A stretch of DNA of 31,169 nucleotides from Alphaproteobacteria bacterium UBA2784 (GCA_002352285.1 DEIC01000108.1:10793-41961); one strand, 5' to 3'; counted from the stretch's first letter, positions 15,630 to 23,558 are shown. Notes: generated by a model not told the origin, from the sequence alone. Program-made: numbers and translations.

Positions 15630-17069
15630 TCACTCCTGGTTCCGCCCCACAAACGCAATGCGCAAAAGATTTGTTGCGCCCGGCGTGCCCAGAGGCAGGC
15701 CCGCCGTAATGGCGATGCGCTGGCCGGCGCTGGCAAATCCGTCGCGCCAGGCGAGTTTGCAGGCGCGATCCACCATGTCGTCAAGGTCGTGCGCGTCTTC
15801 GGTGGTGACGCAATGCAGTCCCCAGACAATCGAGAGGCGGCGCGCCGTGGTTTCAACCGGCGTCAGCGCCAGAATGGGCACCACGGGCCGTTCGCGGGCG
15901 GCGCGCAATCCCGTTGAGCCGGATTTGGTCCACGACACGATACAGGCAAGGTTGAGCGTTTCGGCAACCTGGCGCGCCGCCGCCGTGATGGCGTCGGGCG
16001 TTGTGGGCTCAGGCGTTGCGTGTTGCGCATCGATGATGCTGCGGTAATAGCGGTCAGCCTCGACCGTCGTGGCGATGCGGTCCATGGTGGCGACCGCCTC
16101 CACCGGAAAACTGCCCGAAGCGCTCTCCGCCGACAGCATGATGGCATCGGCACCTTCAAACACGGCGGTGGCAACGTCAGAGACTTCGGCGCGGGTGGGC
16201 GAGGGCGATGTGATCATCGACTCCAGCATCTGGGTTGCGACCACCACCGGCTTGCCCGCCTTGCGCGCGGCGCGGATGAGATGCTTCTGGCGGCCCGGCA
16301 CCTGCTCCAGCGGCAATTCCACGCCAAGATCGCCACGGGCCACCATCAGCGCATCGGCAAGCTCCAGAATGCCATCGAGCGATGTAAGGGCCGAGGGCTT
16401 TTCGATTTTGGCGAGCACACCGGCGCGGCCGGCGACAATCTTGCGGGCTTCGGCGACGTCTTCCGGCTTCTGCACGAAGGAAAGCGCGATCCAGTCCACG
16501 CCCTCGTGCAAGGCAGCGTCGAGATCGGCGCGATCCTTGGGTGACAGGGCTGCAATCGGCAGCACGAGATCGGGCACGTTGACGCCCTTGCGGCTTTTCA
16601 GGGCGCCGCCAATCACCACGCGCGCCGTGGCGCGGGCGGCGGATGCCTCCATCACCTGCAGATTGATGCGGCCGTCATCGACCAGCAATGTTGCGCCGGG
16701 TTTCAGGACCGCAAAGATTTCCTTGTGCGGCAGCGGCACGCGCAGCAAGCCCTTCTCGCGGGCAGCGGGTGCTGCATCAAGATCAAGCGTGATGACATCG
16801 CCCGCATTCAGCGCGGTTTCGCCGCCAGCAATCTCGCCAATGCGCAGCTTGGGGCCCTGAAGATCGGCCAGAATGCCGATGGGCCTGCCCAGATCGCGCT
16901 CGACCCCGCGCACGGCGGCGATCAGCTCTGCCAGTCTGTCGCGCGGCGTGTGGCTCATGTTGATGCGGAAAACATCGGCGCCCGCCACGAACAGGGCGCG
17001 GATCATCTCCGCTGTGGAGCTGGCGGGCCCCAGCGTAGCCAGAATTTTCACGTTACGGCTGCGGCGCAT
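15630..17069 (-). CDS. pyk: Pyruvate kinase
   Basis: A 479-residue glycolytic enzyme turning PEP and ADP into pyruvate and ATP. All hallmark motifs are present: KILATLGPAS at the start, FRINMSH (34-40) binding phosphate, ADLQGPKLRIGEI, the SFVQKPEDV strand, the catalytic Lys in LAKIEKPSAL, the metal-binding ARGDLGVELPLEQVP, and TQMLESMI near the nucleotide. The C-terminal regulatory domain (about 350-479) is complete. The gene is third in a minus-strand unit after glycerate 2-kinase and DUF1036, 9 bases behind the latter. A glycerate kinase/pyruvate kinase pairing is also known for ttuD/ttuE of the tartrate locus, supporting a link to glycerate catabolism. Confidence 0.97.
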   Translation of the reverse strand: MRRSRNVKILATLGPASSTAEMIRALFVAGADVFRINMSHTPRDRLAELIAAVRGVERDLGRPIGILADLQGPKLRIGEIAGGETALNAGDVITLDLDAAPAAREKGLLRVPLPHKEIFAVLKPGATLLVDDGRINLQVMEASAARATARVVIGGALKSRKGVNVPDLVLPIAALSPKDRADLDAALHEGVDWIALSFVQKPEDVAEARKIVAGRAGVLAKIEKPSALTSLDGILELADALMVARGDLGVELPLEQVPGRQKHLIRAARKAGKPVVVATQMLESMITSPSPTRAEVSDVATAVFEGADAIMLSAESASGSFPVEAVATMDRIATTVEADRYYRSIIDAQHATPEPTTPDAITAAARQVAETLNLACIVSWTKSGSTGLRAARERPVVPILALTPVETTARRLSIVWGLHCVTTEDAHDLDDMVDRACKLAWRDGFASAGQRIAITAGLPLGTPGATNLLRIAFVGRNQE

Positions 17070-17078
17070 CGATCTTGC

Positions 17079-17480
17079 CTAATCCGAAAGGCGCTGGGTG
17101 AAATCTTTCAAACTGCCCGTATCAACTTCAAAGAATCCGGCGCGGGCAAATCCGCGCTCCTCGCACCGGCCACGGCCGCGCGCTTCAAACGCGCCGTTAC
17201 CGATACAGAACATGCTGTCGCCCGTCCAGCCGCCGCCGGGCCCCACATGTTCGGCGTGCAGATAATAATAGCGCGCGATCAGGTCACCCTTGAGAAGTTC
17301 CTGGCACTGGCCGGGCGGCACCGCCCACCAGCCCACTGATACCCAGCCTGCGCCATCGTGATGCGCCAGCGCGGCGCTGATCGGCGAAGACGTATCATTG
17401 CACAGCGACAGGCCCGCCTGCGCTGGTGCGGCCATCAGGCAGAGTGGCAGGGCAACGATGAGAGCGAAGCAGGCGCGCAT
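17079..17480 (-). CDS. DUF1036 family exported protein
   Basis: A 133-residue protein with a Sec signal peptide (cleavage after AQA at about residue 22). The mature part shows LCNDTSSPISAALAHHDG, GWVSVGWWAVPPGQCQEL and YYLHAEH, with four Cys, which is the DUF1036 pattern (polar N-term 'CN.t', GWW.i.PG.C). From memory, DUF1036 genes sit beside pyruvate kinase in many alphaproteobacteria, and that arrangement is seen here: 4 bases after glycerate kinase and 9 before pyk. No molecular function is established. The four Cys in an exported protein suggest disulfides. Confidence 0.85.
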   Translation of the reverse strand: MRACFALIVALPLCLMAAPAQAGLSLCNDTSSPISAALAHHDGAGWVSVGWWAVPPGQCQELLKGDLIARYYYLHAEHVGPGGGWTGDSMFCIGNGAFEARGRGRCEERGFARAGFFEVDTGSLKDFTQRLSD

Positions 17481-17484
17481 CCGG

Positions 17485-18762
17485 TCACGAGCGAATCATA
17501 TCGGGCATGACCAAGATAGCCCTGAAATCGTTGAGGTTGGTGAAGGTGGGGCCGGTTTCCAGCACATCACCCAGCACGGCAAAGAAGCCACCGGCATCGT
17601 TGCGGGCAAGGAATTGCGTTGCGTTCAGGCCCAGGTTTTTGCCACGCGCCAGCGTATCGGGTGCAACAAAGGCGCCTGCTGCATCCCTGGCGCCATCAAT
17701 GCCGTCCGTATCCGCAGCAAGGGCATGAATGCCATCCGCGCCGTTCAGGGCCATGGCGAGTGCCAGTGCATATTCGCGGTTGGGGCCGCCCACACCATTG
17801 CCGCGCACCGTGACGGTGAGCTCGCCACCTGAGAGGATGACCAACGGACGCGCCGGGCGATGGCGAAATGCCAGTTGCGCATGAGCCTTGGCCACGAGGC
17901 GCGACTCGCCCGCCACTGCATCACCGAGATTGAGGACATCGCATCCCGCTGCACGGGCCGTGCGTTCGGCGGCGGCGAGGGCATCGGCCGGGCGGGCAAT
18001 GATGCGGAAATGGCTGCGCGACAGGCGCACATCACTCGCCTTGGGCGTTTCGTTTCGCGGATCGTTGAGGGCTTGCGCGATTTCAGGCGCCGCTGCGATG
18101 CCATAGCGGGCCAGCACTTCGCGCGCCCCGGCAAGGGTGGAGGGATCGGCCACGCTTGGCCCCGAAGCGATGGTGGCAGGATTATCGCCCGGCACATCCG
18201 ACATGGCGAGCGTGACTGTTTCCGCCGGAAAGGCGGCTGCCGCAAGTCGCCCACCCTTGATGCGCGACAGATGCTTTCTCACCGCATTCATTTCACCAAT
18301 CGACGCGCCGGAGCGGAGCAGCGATGTGGTGAGCGCGCGCTTATCCGCTGCCGAAACACCCTCTGCCGGTGCGCATAGAAGCGCCGATCCGCCACCCGAG
18401 AGGAGGAGCAGAAGGCGATCACCCTCATTCAGCGCCTGCGCCAGCGACAAGGCGCGCGATGCGGCGGCAAGTGACGCATCATCCGGCACGGGATGGCCGG
18501 CCGCGATCATTTCAAAGCCGGGCAGGGGCTTTGTGTAGCCGTGCGGGGCCACGAGAAGACCCTGCCATGGCCCCTTCAGTTGGGGCGCAAGCTCTGCCGC
18601 GTGGGCAGAAGCCGCCTTTCCCGCTGCGATGACCAGCGTTTTTCCTGCGGGCGGCAAGAGATCGGGCGGCAGGGTAAAGCCGCCATGTGCTGATGGTGCG
18701 ATGGCGGCGGCAAACAGTGCAGCCAGAAATTCGCGCGGGCTTTTGACCGGATCAGGCTTCAT
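17485..18762 (-). CDS. Glycerate 2-kinase (MOFRL/TtuD family)
   Basis: A 425-residue cytosolic kinase making 2-phosphoglycerate from D-glycerate. The N-terminal DUF4147 half shows TLVIAAGKAASAHAAEL and HPVPDDASLAAASRALSLA, with the glycine-rich LLLLLSGGGSALLCAPAEGVS. The C-terminal MOFRL half has ILSGGELTVTVRGNGVGGPNREYALALA and ADTDGIDG, with AGAFV. This family was often mislabelled hydroxypyruvate reductase. The frame extends upstream to 18840, but that part is atypical and would cross the ribosome-binding site of the divergent gene, so ATG 18762 (MKPDPVKSP) is preferred. It leads the unit with DUF1036 and pyk; glcDEF lies on the other side, giving a plausible glycolate-glyoxylate-glycerate-pyruvate route. 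Confidence 0.92.
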   Translation of the reverse strand: MKPDPVKSPREFLAALFAAAIAPSAHGGFTLPPDLLPPAGKTLVIAAGKAASAHAAELAPQLKGPWQGLLVAPHGYTKPLPGFEMIAAGHPVPDDASLAAASRALSLAQALNEGDRLLLLLSGGGSALLCAPAEGVSAADKRALTTSLLRSGASIGEMNAVRKHLSRIKGGRLAAAAFPAETVTLAMSDVPGDNPATIASGPSVADPSTLAGAREVLARYGIAAAPEIAQALNDPRNETPKASDVRLSRSHFRIIARPADALAAAERTARAAGCDVLNLGDAVAGESRLVAKAHAQLAFRHRPARPLVILSGGELTVTVRGNGVGGPNREYALALAMALNGADGIHALAADTDGIDGARDAAGAFVAPDTLARGKNLGLNATQFLARNDAGGFFAVLGDVLETGPTFTNLNDFRAILVMPDMIRS

Positions 18763-18801
18763 ATCGCCATCATGGCGGGAATCCTGTGCTATGAAAATGG
18801 C

Positions 18802-18806
18802 AGGAG
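18802..18806 (+). promoter_or_regulatory. Ribosome-binding site deciding the N-formylglutamate amidohydrolase start
   Basis: AGGAG stands 8 bases before ATG 18815. The frame is open back to 18629 with other possible starts (18791), but only 18815 has a proper Shine-Dalgarno sequence and gives the family's usual N-terminus. Confidence 0.75.
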
Positions 18807-18814
18807 AGGGCGGC

Positions 18815-19585
18815 ATGGACGGCGCGGCAGAGATCATCAATCAGGCGGGCGATCATCGCCTGATCTTTGTGTGCGATCACGCGTCAAACGCGCTGCCGCC
18901 GGAATATGGTTCGCTGGGCCTGCCGCAGACCGAGTTTCAGCGGCACATCGCTTATGACATTGGCGCGGCCGGCGTTGCGCGCGCGATGGCGGCGGCGTTC
19001 AATGCGCCCGCGATCATTGCGCGCTGGTCGCGCCTTTTGATTGATCTCAACCGCGGGGCGGATGATCCCACTTTGGTGATGCGGATCTCCGATGGCGCGA
19101 TCATTCCCGGCAACGCCCATGTGGATGATGCGGAGATCACGCGGCGCATCGCGCGCTATCATGCGCCCTATCATCAGGCGATTGCCGGGCTGATCGCCAC
19201 GGCGCGGGTGCAGAACATTGCGCCCGTGCTTGTCTCCATCCATTCCTTCACGCCGATGTGGAAGGGCGCAGCGCGGCCCTGGCATTACGGCATTCTTTAT
19301 GATCGCGACCGGCGGCTTTCTGACGGCATCTTTGCCGTGATGCGCGAATTGCCGGGTATTGTGGTGGGCGATAACGCGCCCTATTCCGGCGAATTGCAGG
19401 GCGATACGATGAACCAGCACGGCACGCAGAACGGATTGCCGCATGTGCTGATCGAGTTCCGGCAGGATCTGGTTGAAACGCCGGAGCAGCAGCGCGAGCA
19501 GGGCCGCTTCATGGCGCGCATCTTGCGCCGCGCGCTGGCCGAGACCAAACTTGCGGTGTTTGAGGGAGGGTTTGGCGATGAGTGA
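18815..19585 (+). CDS. N-formylglutamate amidohydrolase family protein
   Basis: A 256-residue amidohydrolase. The start DHRLIFVCDHASNALPPEYG carries the DHASN-type metal-ligand motif. LLIDLNRGADDPTLVMRISDG is the family's central signature, VSIHSFTPMWKGAARPWHYG supplies a second His cluster, and GTQNGLPHVLIEFRQD the last catalytic part. The known reaction releases formate and glutamate from N-formylglutamate at the end of one histidine degradation route, but no hut genes are here, and many family members have other, unproven N-acyl amino acid substrates. It overlaps the DUF1244 gene by 8 bases, so the three following genes form a unit. Divergent from glycerate kinase with 52 bases between starts. 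Confidence 0.9.
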   Translation: MDGAAEIINQAGDHRLIFVCDHASNALPPEYGSLGLPQTEFQRHIAYDIGAAGVARAMAAAFNAPAIIARWSRLLIDLNRGADDPTLVMRISDGAIIPGNAHVDDAEITRRIARYHAPYHQAIAGLIATARVQNIAPVLVSIHSFTPMWKGAARPWHYGILYDRDRRLSDGIFAVMRELPGIVVGDNAPYSGELQGDTMNQHGTQNGLPHVLIEFRQDLVETPEQQREQGRFMARILRRALAETKLAVFEGGFGDE

Positions 19586-19877
19586 CACAACGCGCGAGGC
19601 GGCAGAGGCCGCCGCCTTCCGCCGCCTGGTGGCGCATCTGCAAAAACGCACGGATGTACAGAACATCGACATGATGAACCTTGCGGGCTTTTGCCGGAAC
19701 TGTCTGGCCGACTGGCTGCGCGAGGCGCTGGCGGAGCGCGGCGTTGCGCTCTCGAAAGACGAAGCGCGCACAGAAATCTATGGCATGGCGCCGGATGCGT
19801 GGAAGGCCAAATACCAGCGCGAAGCCAGCGCCGAACAGCAGGCGAAGTTTGAAACGGTAATGAAGGGGAAGGAATAG
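19578..19877 (+). CDS. DUF1244 family protein
   Basis: A 99-residue soluble, helical protein. The core NLAGFCRNCLADWLREA with two Cys three residues apart (about 38 and 41), followed by DEARTEIYGMAPDAWKAKYQ, is the DUF1244 hallmark (an alphaproteobacterial and gammaproteobacterial family with a solved structure but no known role). ATG 19578 overlaps the end of the N-formylglutamate amidohydrolase gene as ATGAGTGA; the in-frame start upstream at 19473 would lie inside that gene and yields an arginine-rich, unnatural leader, so it is rejected. The following methyltransferase begins 2 bases after the stop. Confidence 0.9.
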   Translation: MSDTTREAAEAAAFRRLVAHLQKRTDVQNIDMMNLAGFCRNCLADWLREALAERGVALSKDEARTEIYGMAPDAWKAKYQREASAEQQAKFETVMKGKE

Positions 19878-19879
19878 CA

Positions 19880-20500
19880 ATGGGCCTTTACTCACGTTTC
19901 ATTCTGCCGCCGCTGCTTTCCATGGCGATGGGGGCAAAGCCCATCACCTATCAGCGCAAGAAGGTGGTGCCGGAGGCGTCGGGCACCGTGCTCGAGATTG
20001 GCGCGGGGGCGGGGCACAATTTTCCGTTCTATGATGCGCGCAGGGTTTCAAAGGTCATTGCGCTGGAGCCTGCCGCCGAGATGGTGGCGCGCGCCAAAAA
20101 ACGCCTGAAGGAAACCGCCGTGCCGGTTGAGTTCATCGGGCTGGAAGCCGAGCGCATCCCCTTGCCCGATGCCAGTGTCGATACGGTGCTTGTCACCTAT
20201 ACGCTGTGCACCATTCCCGATGTGGCAACCGCGCTTTCGGGCATGGTGCGCGTTTTGAAGCCGGGCGGCGCGTTCCTGTTCTGTGAGCATGGCGCTGCGC
20301 CAGATGAGAAAGTCGCGCGCTGGCAGCGGCGTGTGGAGCCGGTGTGGAAGCGCATCGCGGGCGGCTGTCATCTCTGCCGGCCGGTGCCTGATCTCATCAA
20401 AGGGGCAGGGCTTTCCATCGACAGGATGGAGACGATGTATCTGCCCGGCACGCCGCGCTTTGCCGGGTTCAATTATTGGGGCCGCGCAAGTCGCGCGTGA
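19880..20500 (+). CDS. Class I SAM-dependent methyltransferase
   Basis: A 206-residue methyltransferase. Motif I is VLEIGAGAGHNFPFY (37-51), the acidic strand end VIALEPAAEMVARAKKRL follows, then IPLPDASVDTVLVTYTLCTIPD (motif II) and VLKPGGAFLFCEHG (motif III). The C-terminal part, WKRIAGGCHLCRPVPDLIKGAGL, resembles METTL7/phosphatidylethanolamine-methyltransferase-like proteins, which modify small or lipid substrates. The hydrophobic N-terminus (FILPPLLSMAMG) may touch the membrane. Substrate is not determinable. Third gene of the amidohydrolase unit; its stop is 5 bases from that of the convergent trkH gene. Confidence 0.85.
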   Translation: MGLYSRFILPPLLSMAMGAKPITYQRKKVVPEASGTVLEIGAGAGHNFPFYDARRVSKVIALEPAAEMVARAKKRLKETAVPVEFIGLEAERIPLPDASVDTVLVTYTLCTIPDVATALSGMVRVLKPGGAFLFCEHGAAPDEKVARWQRRVEPVWKRIAGGCHLCRPVPDLIKGAGLSIDRMETMYLPGTPRFAGFNYWGRASRA

Positions 20501-20505
20501 TTTCG

Positions 20506-21951
20506 TCAGTTCCGCCAGAAGGCGGGCATGAGCATGATGAAAAACGTCATCAGCTCGAGGCGCCCCAGCAGCATGCCCAGAGACAGGAACCACAGGGCCG
20601 TGTCGCTGAGGGACGCAAAATTCGCCGCCGGGCCAATCACCGCGCCGATGCCGGGGCCGACATTGCCGACGGCGGTAGCTGCGCCGGTCAGCGCGGTAAT
20701 GAAATCCGTGCCCGTGGCGGCAACGGCGATGGCGATGAGTGCAACGGTCAATATGAACACGTTGGCGAAAATTACGACGGAGGCGATCACCTCATCCGAC
20801 AGGCGCGTCTCGCCATAGGCGCGCGGCAGCACGGCGTGCGGGTGGATCATGCGCTGAAGCTGCATTTTGACGGCGATGCCGATGATCTGCAGACGGAACA
20901 TCTTGATGCCGCCGACGGTGGAGCCGGACGGGCCGCCGACAAACATCAGGATGAAGATGATGACGAGTGGAAAGCCGCCCCACAGATTGTAATCGCCCAG
21001 CGCAAAGCCGGTGGTCGTTGAAATGGACACGACATTGAAGACGGCAAGACGCGCCGCTACGCCGCCGTCTATGCCCTTCACGGATACAAGCCAGATTGCC
21101 ACCGCCGCCGAGACCACCGCCACCAGCACGAGATAGGCGCGCACCTGCGGATCGCGGAACAATGCCGTAGGCGCCCCCTGCGCCATGCGCACGTAAAGAA
21201 CAAAGGGCATGGCGCCGGCCAGCATGAAAATGATTGCCACCCAATGCACTGCTGGCGATCCCCAATTGCCGAAAGAAGCATCTGACGTGGAGAAGCCGCC
21301 GGTGGACAGGGTCGCCATGGCGTGGTTTACGGCGTCAAACCCGTCCATGCCCGCCGCGAAATAACAGATCGCGCACAGCACCGAGAGAATGACATAGACG
21401 CGCATCGTGGCCGTTGCGATTTCGCTGGCGCGCGGCAGAACCTTTTCCGACTTGTCGGACGATTCTGATTTGAACAGCTGCATGCCACCCACCCGCAGGA
21501 AGGGCAGAACGGCGATGGCCAGCACGATAATGCCGATGCCGCCCATCCATTGCAGCAGCGATCGCCACATCAGGGTTCCCACCGGCATCGTATCAAGGCC
21601 CGAGAGCACAGAAGAGCCTGTGGTGGTGAGCCCCGACATGGTCTCGAAATATGCGCCCGCATAGGACACGTTCTGCGTGACAGCGATGGGCAGGGCGGCG
21701 AACGCGCAGCCCACTGTCCATGCCAGCACGGTCAGGATGAACGCCTGGCGGTGATCAAAGCCGCTGACAGGACCGCGCGACGCCAGGCACAACGCGCCGC
21801 CAGCAAACAGCGTGATGACGGCGCAACCCAGAAACTGGCTCGTCTCCAGCCCATCGATGACATAGTCGAACGCGCCCACTGCGGCCATGGCAACGCCCAG
21901 TGCGCAGATTATGATGCCAAGCACGAATAGAACGGGCTGGAGTTTGACCAT
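20506..21951 (-). CDS. trkH: TrkH-type potassium uptake protein
   Basis: A 481-residue K+ channel-like transporter with four M1-P-M2 repeats. The four pore loops are visible as TTTGSSVLSG, LSTGGFST, STTTGFALGDY and TAVGNVGPGIG, each holding the filter glycine. LPFLRVGGMQLFKSESSDKSEK and GGPSGSTVGGIKMFR are standard TrkH segments; the second is the intramembrane gating loop. TrkH needs the cytosolic NAD-binding TrkA, which is not encoded here. The frame extends to 22041 but those 30 residues are polar and unlike the family, and a TTGACA-like promoter overlaps them, so ATG 21951 (MVKLQPVLFVLG) is chosen. No strong Shine-Dalgarno is seen. Confidence 0.93.
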   Translation of the reverse strand: MVKLQPVLFVLGIIICALGVAMAAVGAFDYVIDGLETSQFLGCAVITLFAGGALCLASRGPVSGFDHRQAFILTVLAWTVGCAFAALPIAVTQNVSYAGAYFETMSGLTTTGSSVLSGLDTMPVGTLMWRSLLQWMGGIGIIVLAIAVLPFLRVGGMQLFKSESSDKSEKVLPRASEIATATMRVYVILSVLCAICYFAAGMDGFDAVNHAMATLSTGGFSTSDASFGNWGSPAVHWVAIIFMLAGAMPFVLYVRMAQGAPTALFRDPQVRAYLVLVAVVSAAVAIWLVSVKGIDGGVAARLAVFNVVSISTTTGFALGDYNLWGGFPLVIIFILMFVGGPSGSTVGGIKMFRLQIIGIAVKMQLQRMIHPHAVLPRAYGETRLSDEVIASVVIFANVFILTVALIAIAVAATGTDFITALTGAATAVGNVGPGIGAVIGPAANFASLSDTALWFLSLGMLLGRLELMTFFIMLMPAFWRN

Positions 21952-21991
21952 GGTGCGCTGATCGGGGCCGCCAGAATGCGAGCAGGGGCGA

Positions 21992-22012
21992 AAGGGGCGT
22001 TGCCGCCCCCTT
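21992..22012 (-). terminator. GC-rich hairpin in the trkH leader
   Basis: Read on the minus strand, GGGGCG-GCAA-CGCCCC forms a six-pair stem with a GNRA loop, extended by AA/TT across one bulged C, and is followed by only TTTCG. It lies between the upstream methyltransferase gene and trkH. It could be a weak terminator or attenuator, or a stabilising leader hairpin; the short T-run argues against an efficient intrinsic terminator. Confidence 0.35.
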
Positions 22013-22056
22013 GCGGCGCCTCCCCCATGCTGCATGAGCACTCTTTCTGGCGGGCG

Positions 22057-22074
22057 CTGTCAAGATGTTGACAG
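22057..22074. promoter_or_regulatory. Inverted repeat with TTGACA in each arm upstream of trkH
   Basis: CTGTCAA-GATG-TTGACAG is a perfect 7+4+7 inverted repeat. Each arm is a sigma-70 -35 consensus, one on each strand. The minus-strand copy could drive trkH, giving a leader of about 80 bases, though no good -10 is seen. It could equally be an operator. Confidence 0.4.
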
Positions 22075-22084
22075 GCCGCGCGTT

Positions 22085-22771
22085 CTATCCGTGAAAGACC
22101 GCAAACTCGATGCCGTCGCCGATATTCAGTGGCACGCTTTCAAAGCCATTGGCCGGGTTGCGCAGATAGTCGCGGAAGGGGGCCAGGGTGCGCCGGAAAT
22201 TGTTGAGGTCGTCGGCGACGATGACGGCGCCCTTGGAGAGTTTCGGACGCATCATGGAGAGCACGTCCACGTAATTGTCCTTCCAGCCGTCGAGCAGCAG
22301 GAAATCAACCGGCCTGTCAATCGTGGCCAGTGTTTTCAGCGCATCGCCTTCACGCACTTCCGCCCATGCAGCAAGACCTGCTGATTCCAGATTGCGCCGT
22401 GCGGCCGCAGCCTTTTCAGGCACCAGTTCGCTGCCGATGAAGCGGCCCTCGTTCTCGCAGGCGGCGGCGGCAAGATAGATCGCCGAAATGCCGAATGACG
22501 TTCCATACTCCACAATCGTCTTTGCCTGGATCAGGCGGGCGATCTGATACATGAAGCGGCCCTGATCCTCGCTGACCGGAATATAGGCCTTTGCCAATGC
22601 GGGTGTTGCCGCCCGCCAGAGATCCTGTCCGGCCAGCCGCCGCACAAGAAATCCGGGCAGGCCGCGGGCGAATGCCAGCCAGTCGCGCCGCGCGCGCCGG
22701 TGCAGCCGCGCCAGAAGCCCGGAGACTTCGGGCAGATCAAGGGTGGGGCGGATATGTGCGGTCATGGCCAT
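22085..22771 (-). CDS. Class I SAM-dependent methyltransferase, O-methyltransferase-like
   Basis: A methyltransferase of about 228 residues. After an N-terminal helical cap comes ARLIQAKTIVEYGTSFGISA (motif I), then an acidic strand-end region FIGSELVPEKAAAARRNLESAG, VDFLLLDGWKDNYVDVLSMM and GAVIVADDLNNFRRTL, the layout of catechol/caffeoyl-CoA-type O-methyltransferases. Asp residues in LLLDGW and VADDLN are placed as metal ligands. The frame opens at 22831, but that start would place a palindromic operator inside codons 2-6 and gives an odd Arg/Phe/Thr leader; starts at 22771 or 22765 fit the family better. It is divergent from the TetR gene, whose palindromes probably control it. Confidence 0.82.
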   Translation of the reverse strand: MAMTAHIRPTLDLPEVSGLLARLHRRARRDWLAFARGLPGFLVRRLAGQDLWRAATPALAKAYIPVSEDQGRFMYQIARLIQAKTIVEYGTSFGISAIYLAAAACENEGRFIGSELVPEKAAAARRNLESAGLAAWAEVREGDALKTLATIDRPVDFLLLDGWKDNYVDVLSMMRPKLSKGAVIVADDLNNFRRTLAPFRDYLRNPANGFESVPLNIGDGIEFAVFHG

Positions 22772-22812
22772 TTCGCGGGTGAACCGGGTGATTGTGAATC
22801 GGCGCTTGAAGG

Positions 22813-22826
22813 TGAGCAATTGCTCA
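22813..22826. promoter_or_regulatory. Perfect palindrome, candidate TetR operator 1
   Basis: TGAGCAATTGCTCA is a perfect 14-base palindrome between the divergent methyltransferase and TetR genes. It shares its TGAG.A/T.CTCA half-sites with the palindrome at 22839-22852; centres are 26 bases apart. Confidence 0.6.
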
Positions 22827-22838
22827 GGCATGAAGATA

Positions 22839-22852
22839 TGAGTAAATACTCA
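22839..22852. promoter_or_regulatory. Palindrome, candidate TetR operator 2
   Basis: TGAGTA-AA-TACTCA, with six-base arms, 35 bases before the TetR start. With the site at 22813-22826 it makes a tandem pair of near-identical half-site pattern, as expected for autoregulated TetR proteins binding as dimers. Confidence 0.65.
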
Positions 22853-22886
22853 CTTTCACCTACTCGCATTTGAAAGGCTCGATCCC

Positions 22887-23558
22887 ATGACTGCCAGGCG
22901 CCGCGTGCGCCCGCGCAAACTGCCCACCCAGGCGCGGGCCAAGGCAACGGTTGAGGTAATTGTGGAGGCGGCCGCTCGCATTCTGGTGCGGCACGGCTTT
23001 GAGGGCATGACCACCAACCGGGTTGCGGAAAAGGCCGGCGTGTCGGTTGGTTCGCTCTATCAGTATTTTCCCAACAAGGAGTCGCTGGTGGCCGAGCTGG
23101 AGCGGCGCCACCATGCCGAGTTGCGCGCGGCCTTTGAGGAGGCGCTGCCACAGGCGATGGCGCTTGATGTTGCAGGCGCTGTCTCGCTTCTGATCCAGTC
23201 AGCCGTCAAAGTGCACACGATCAATCCGGAGCTTCACCGGGTTCTCTCGGAGGAGATTCCGCGCATCGGCCCGGCCCCGGAGTTCAAGGCGTTTGAGCAG
23301 GAGGTCTATGAAAACCTCAAGGCGTATTTCGAGGCGCGGCGGAGCGAATTGTGCGTGCCTGATACGGGGCTTGCGGCCTTTATCGTGCTGCGCACGGTAG
23401 AGGCAAGTGTGCATGATACGATGATCCACCAGACAACGCCGCAGAATCTGGGTTTGCTGGGTCAGGAATTGTCACGCATGATCACGCTCTATCTGACCGG
23501 CGGCCCGGTTTCTGCAAAGCCCGCGCGCGCCAAACTGGGGAAAGCCGCATGGCATTGA
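22887..23558 (+). CDS. TetR/AcrR family transcriptional regulator
   Basis: A 223-residue regulator. The N-terminal DNA-binding domain (about 20-68) is a textbook TetR helix-turn-helix: IVEAAARILVRHGFEGMTT, then VAEKAGVSVGSLYQYFPNKESL. The C-terminal domain (70-210) is helical and would form the dimer and the ligand pocket; it resembles the TetR group with a PELHRVLSEEIPR segment near residues 114-126. The tail is basic. GAAAGG stands about 9 bases before the ATG. Palindromic sites lie just upstream, so it probably represses itself and the divergent methyltransferase. It overlaps the sulfotransferase-like gene by 10 bases, which makes that gene part of its regulon too. Confidence 0.93.
   Translation: MTARRRVRPRKLPTQARAKATVEVIVEAAARILVRHGFEGMTTNRVAEKAGVSVGSLYQYFPNKESLVAELERRHHAELRAAFEEALPQAMALDVAGAVSLLIQSAVKVHTINPELHRVLSEEIPRIGPAPEFKAFEQEVYENLKAYFEARRSELCVPDTGLAAFIVLRTVEASVHDTMIHQTTPQNLGLLGQELSRMITLYLTGGPVSAKPARAKLGKAAWH

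Noticed and set aside
18629..18814. N-terminal extension of the N-formylglutamate amidohydrolase
   Set aside because: It lies within the divergent glycerate kinase gene and lacks a ribosome-binding site, whereas ATG 18815 has AGGAG and the expected N-terminus.
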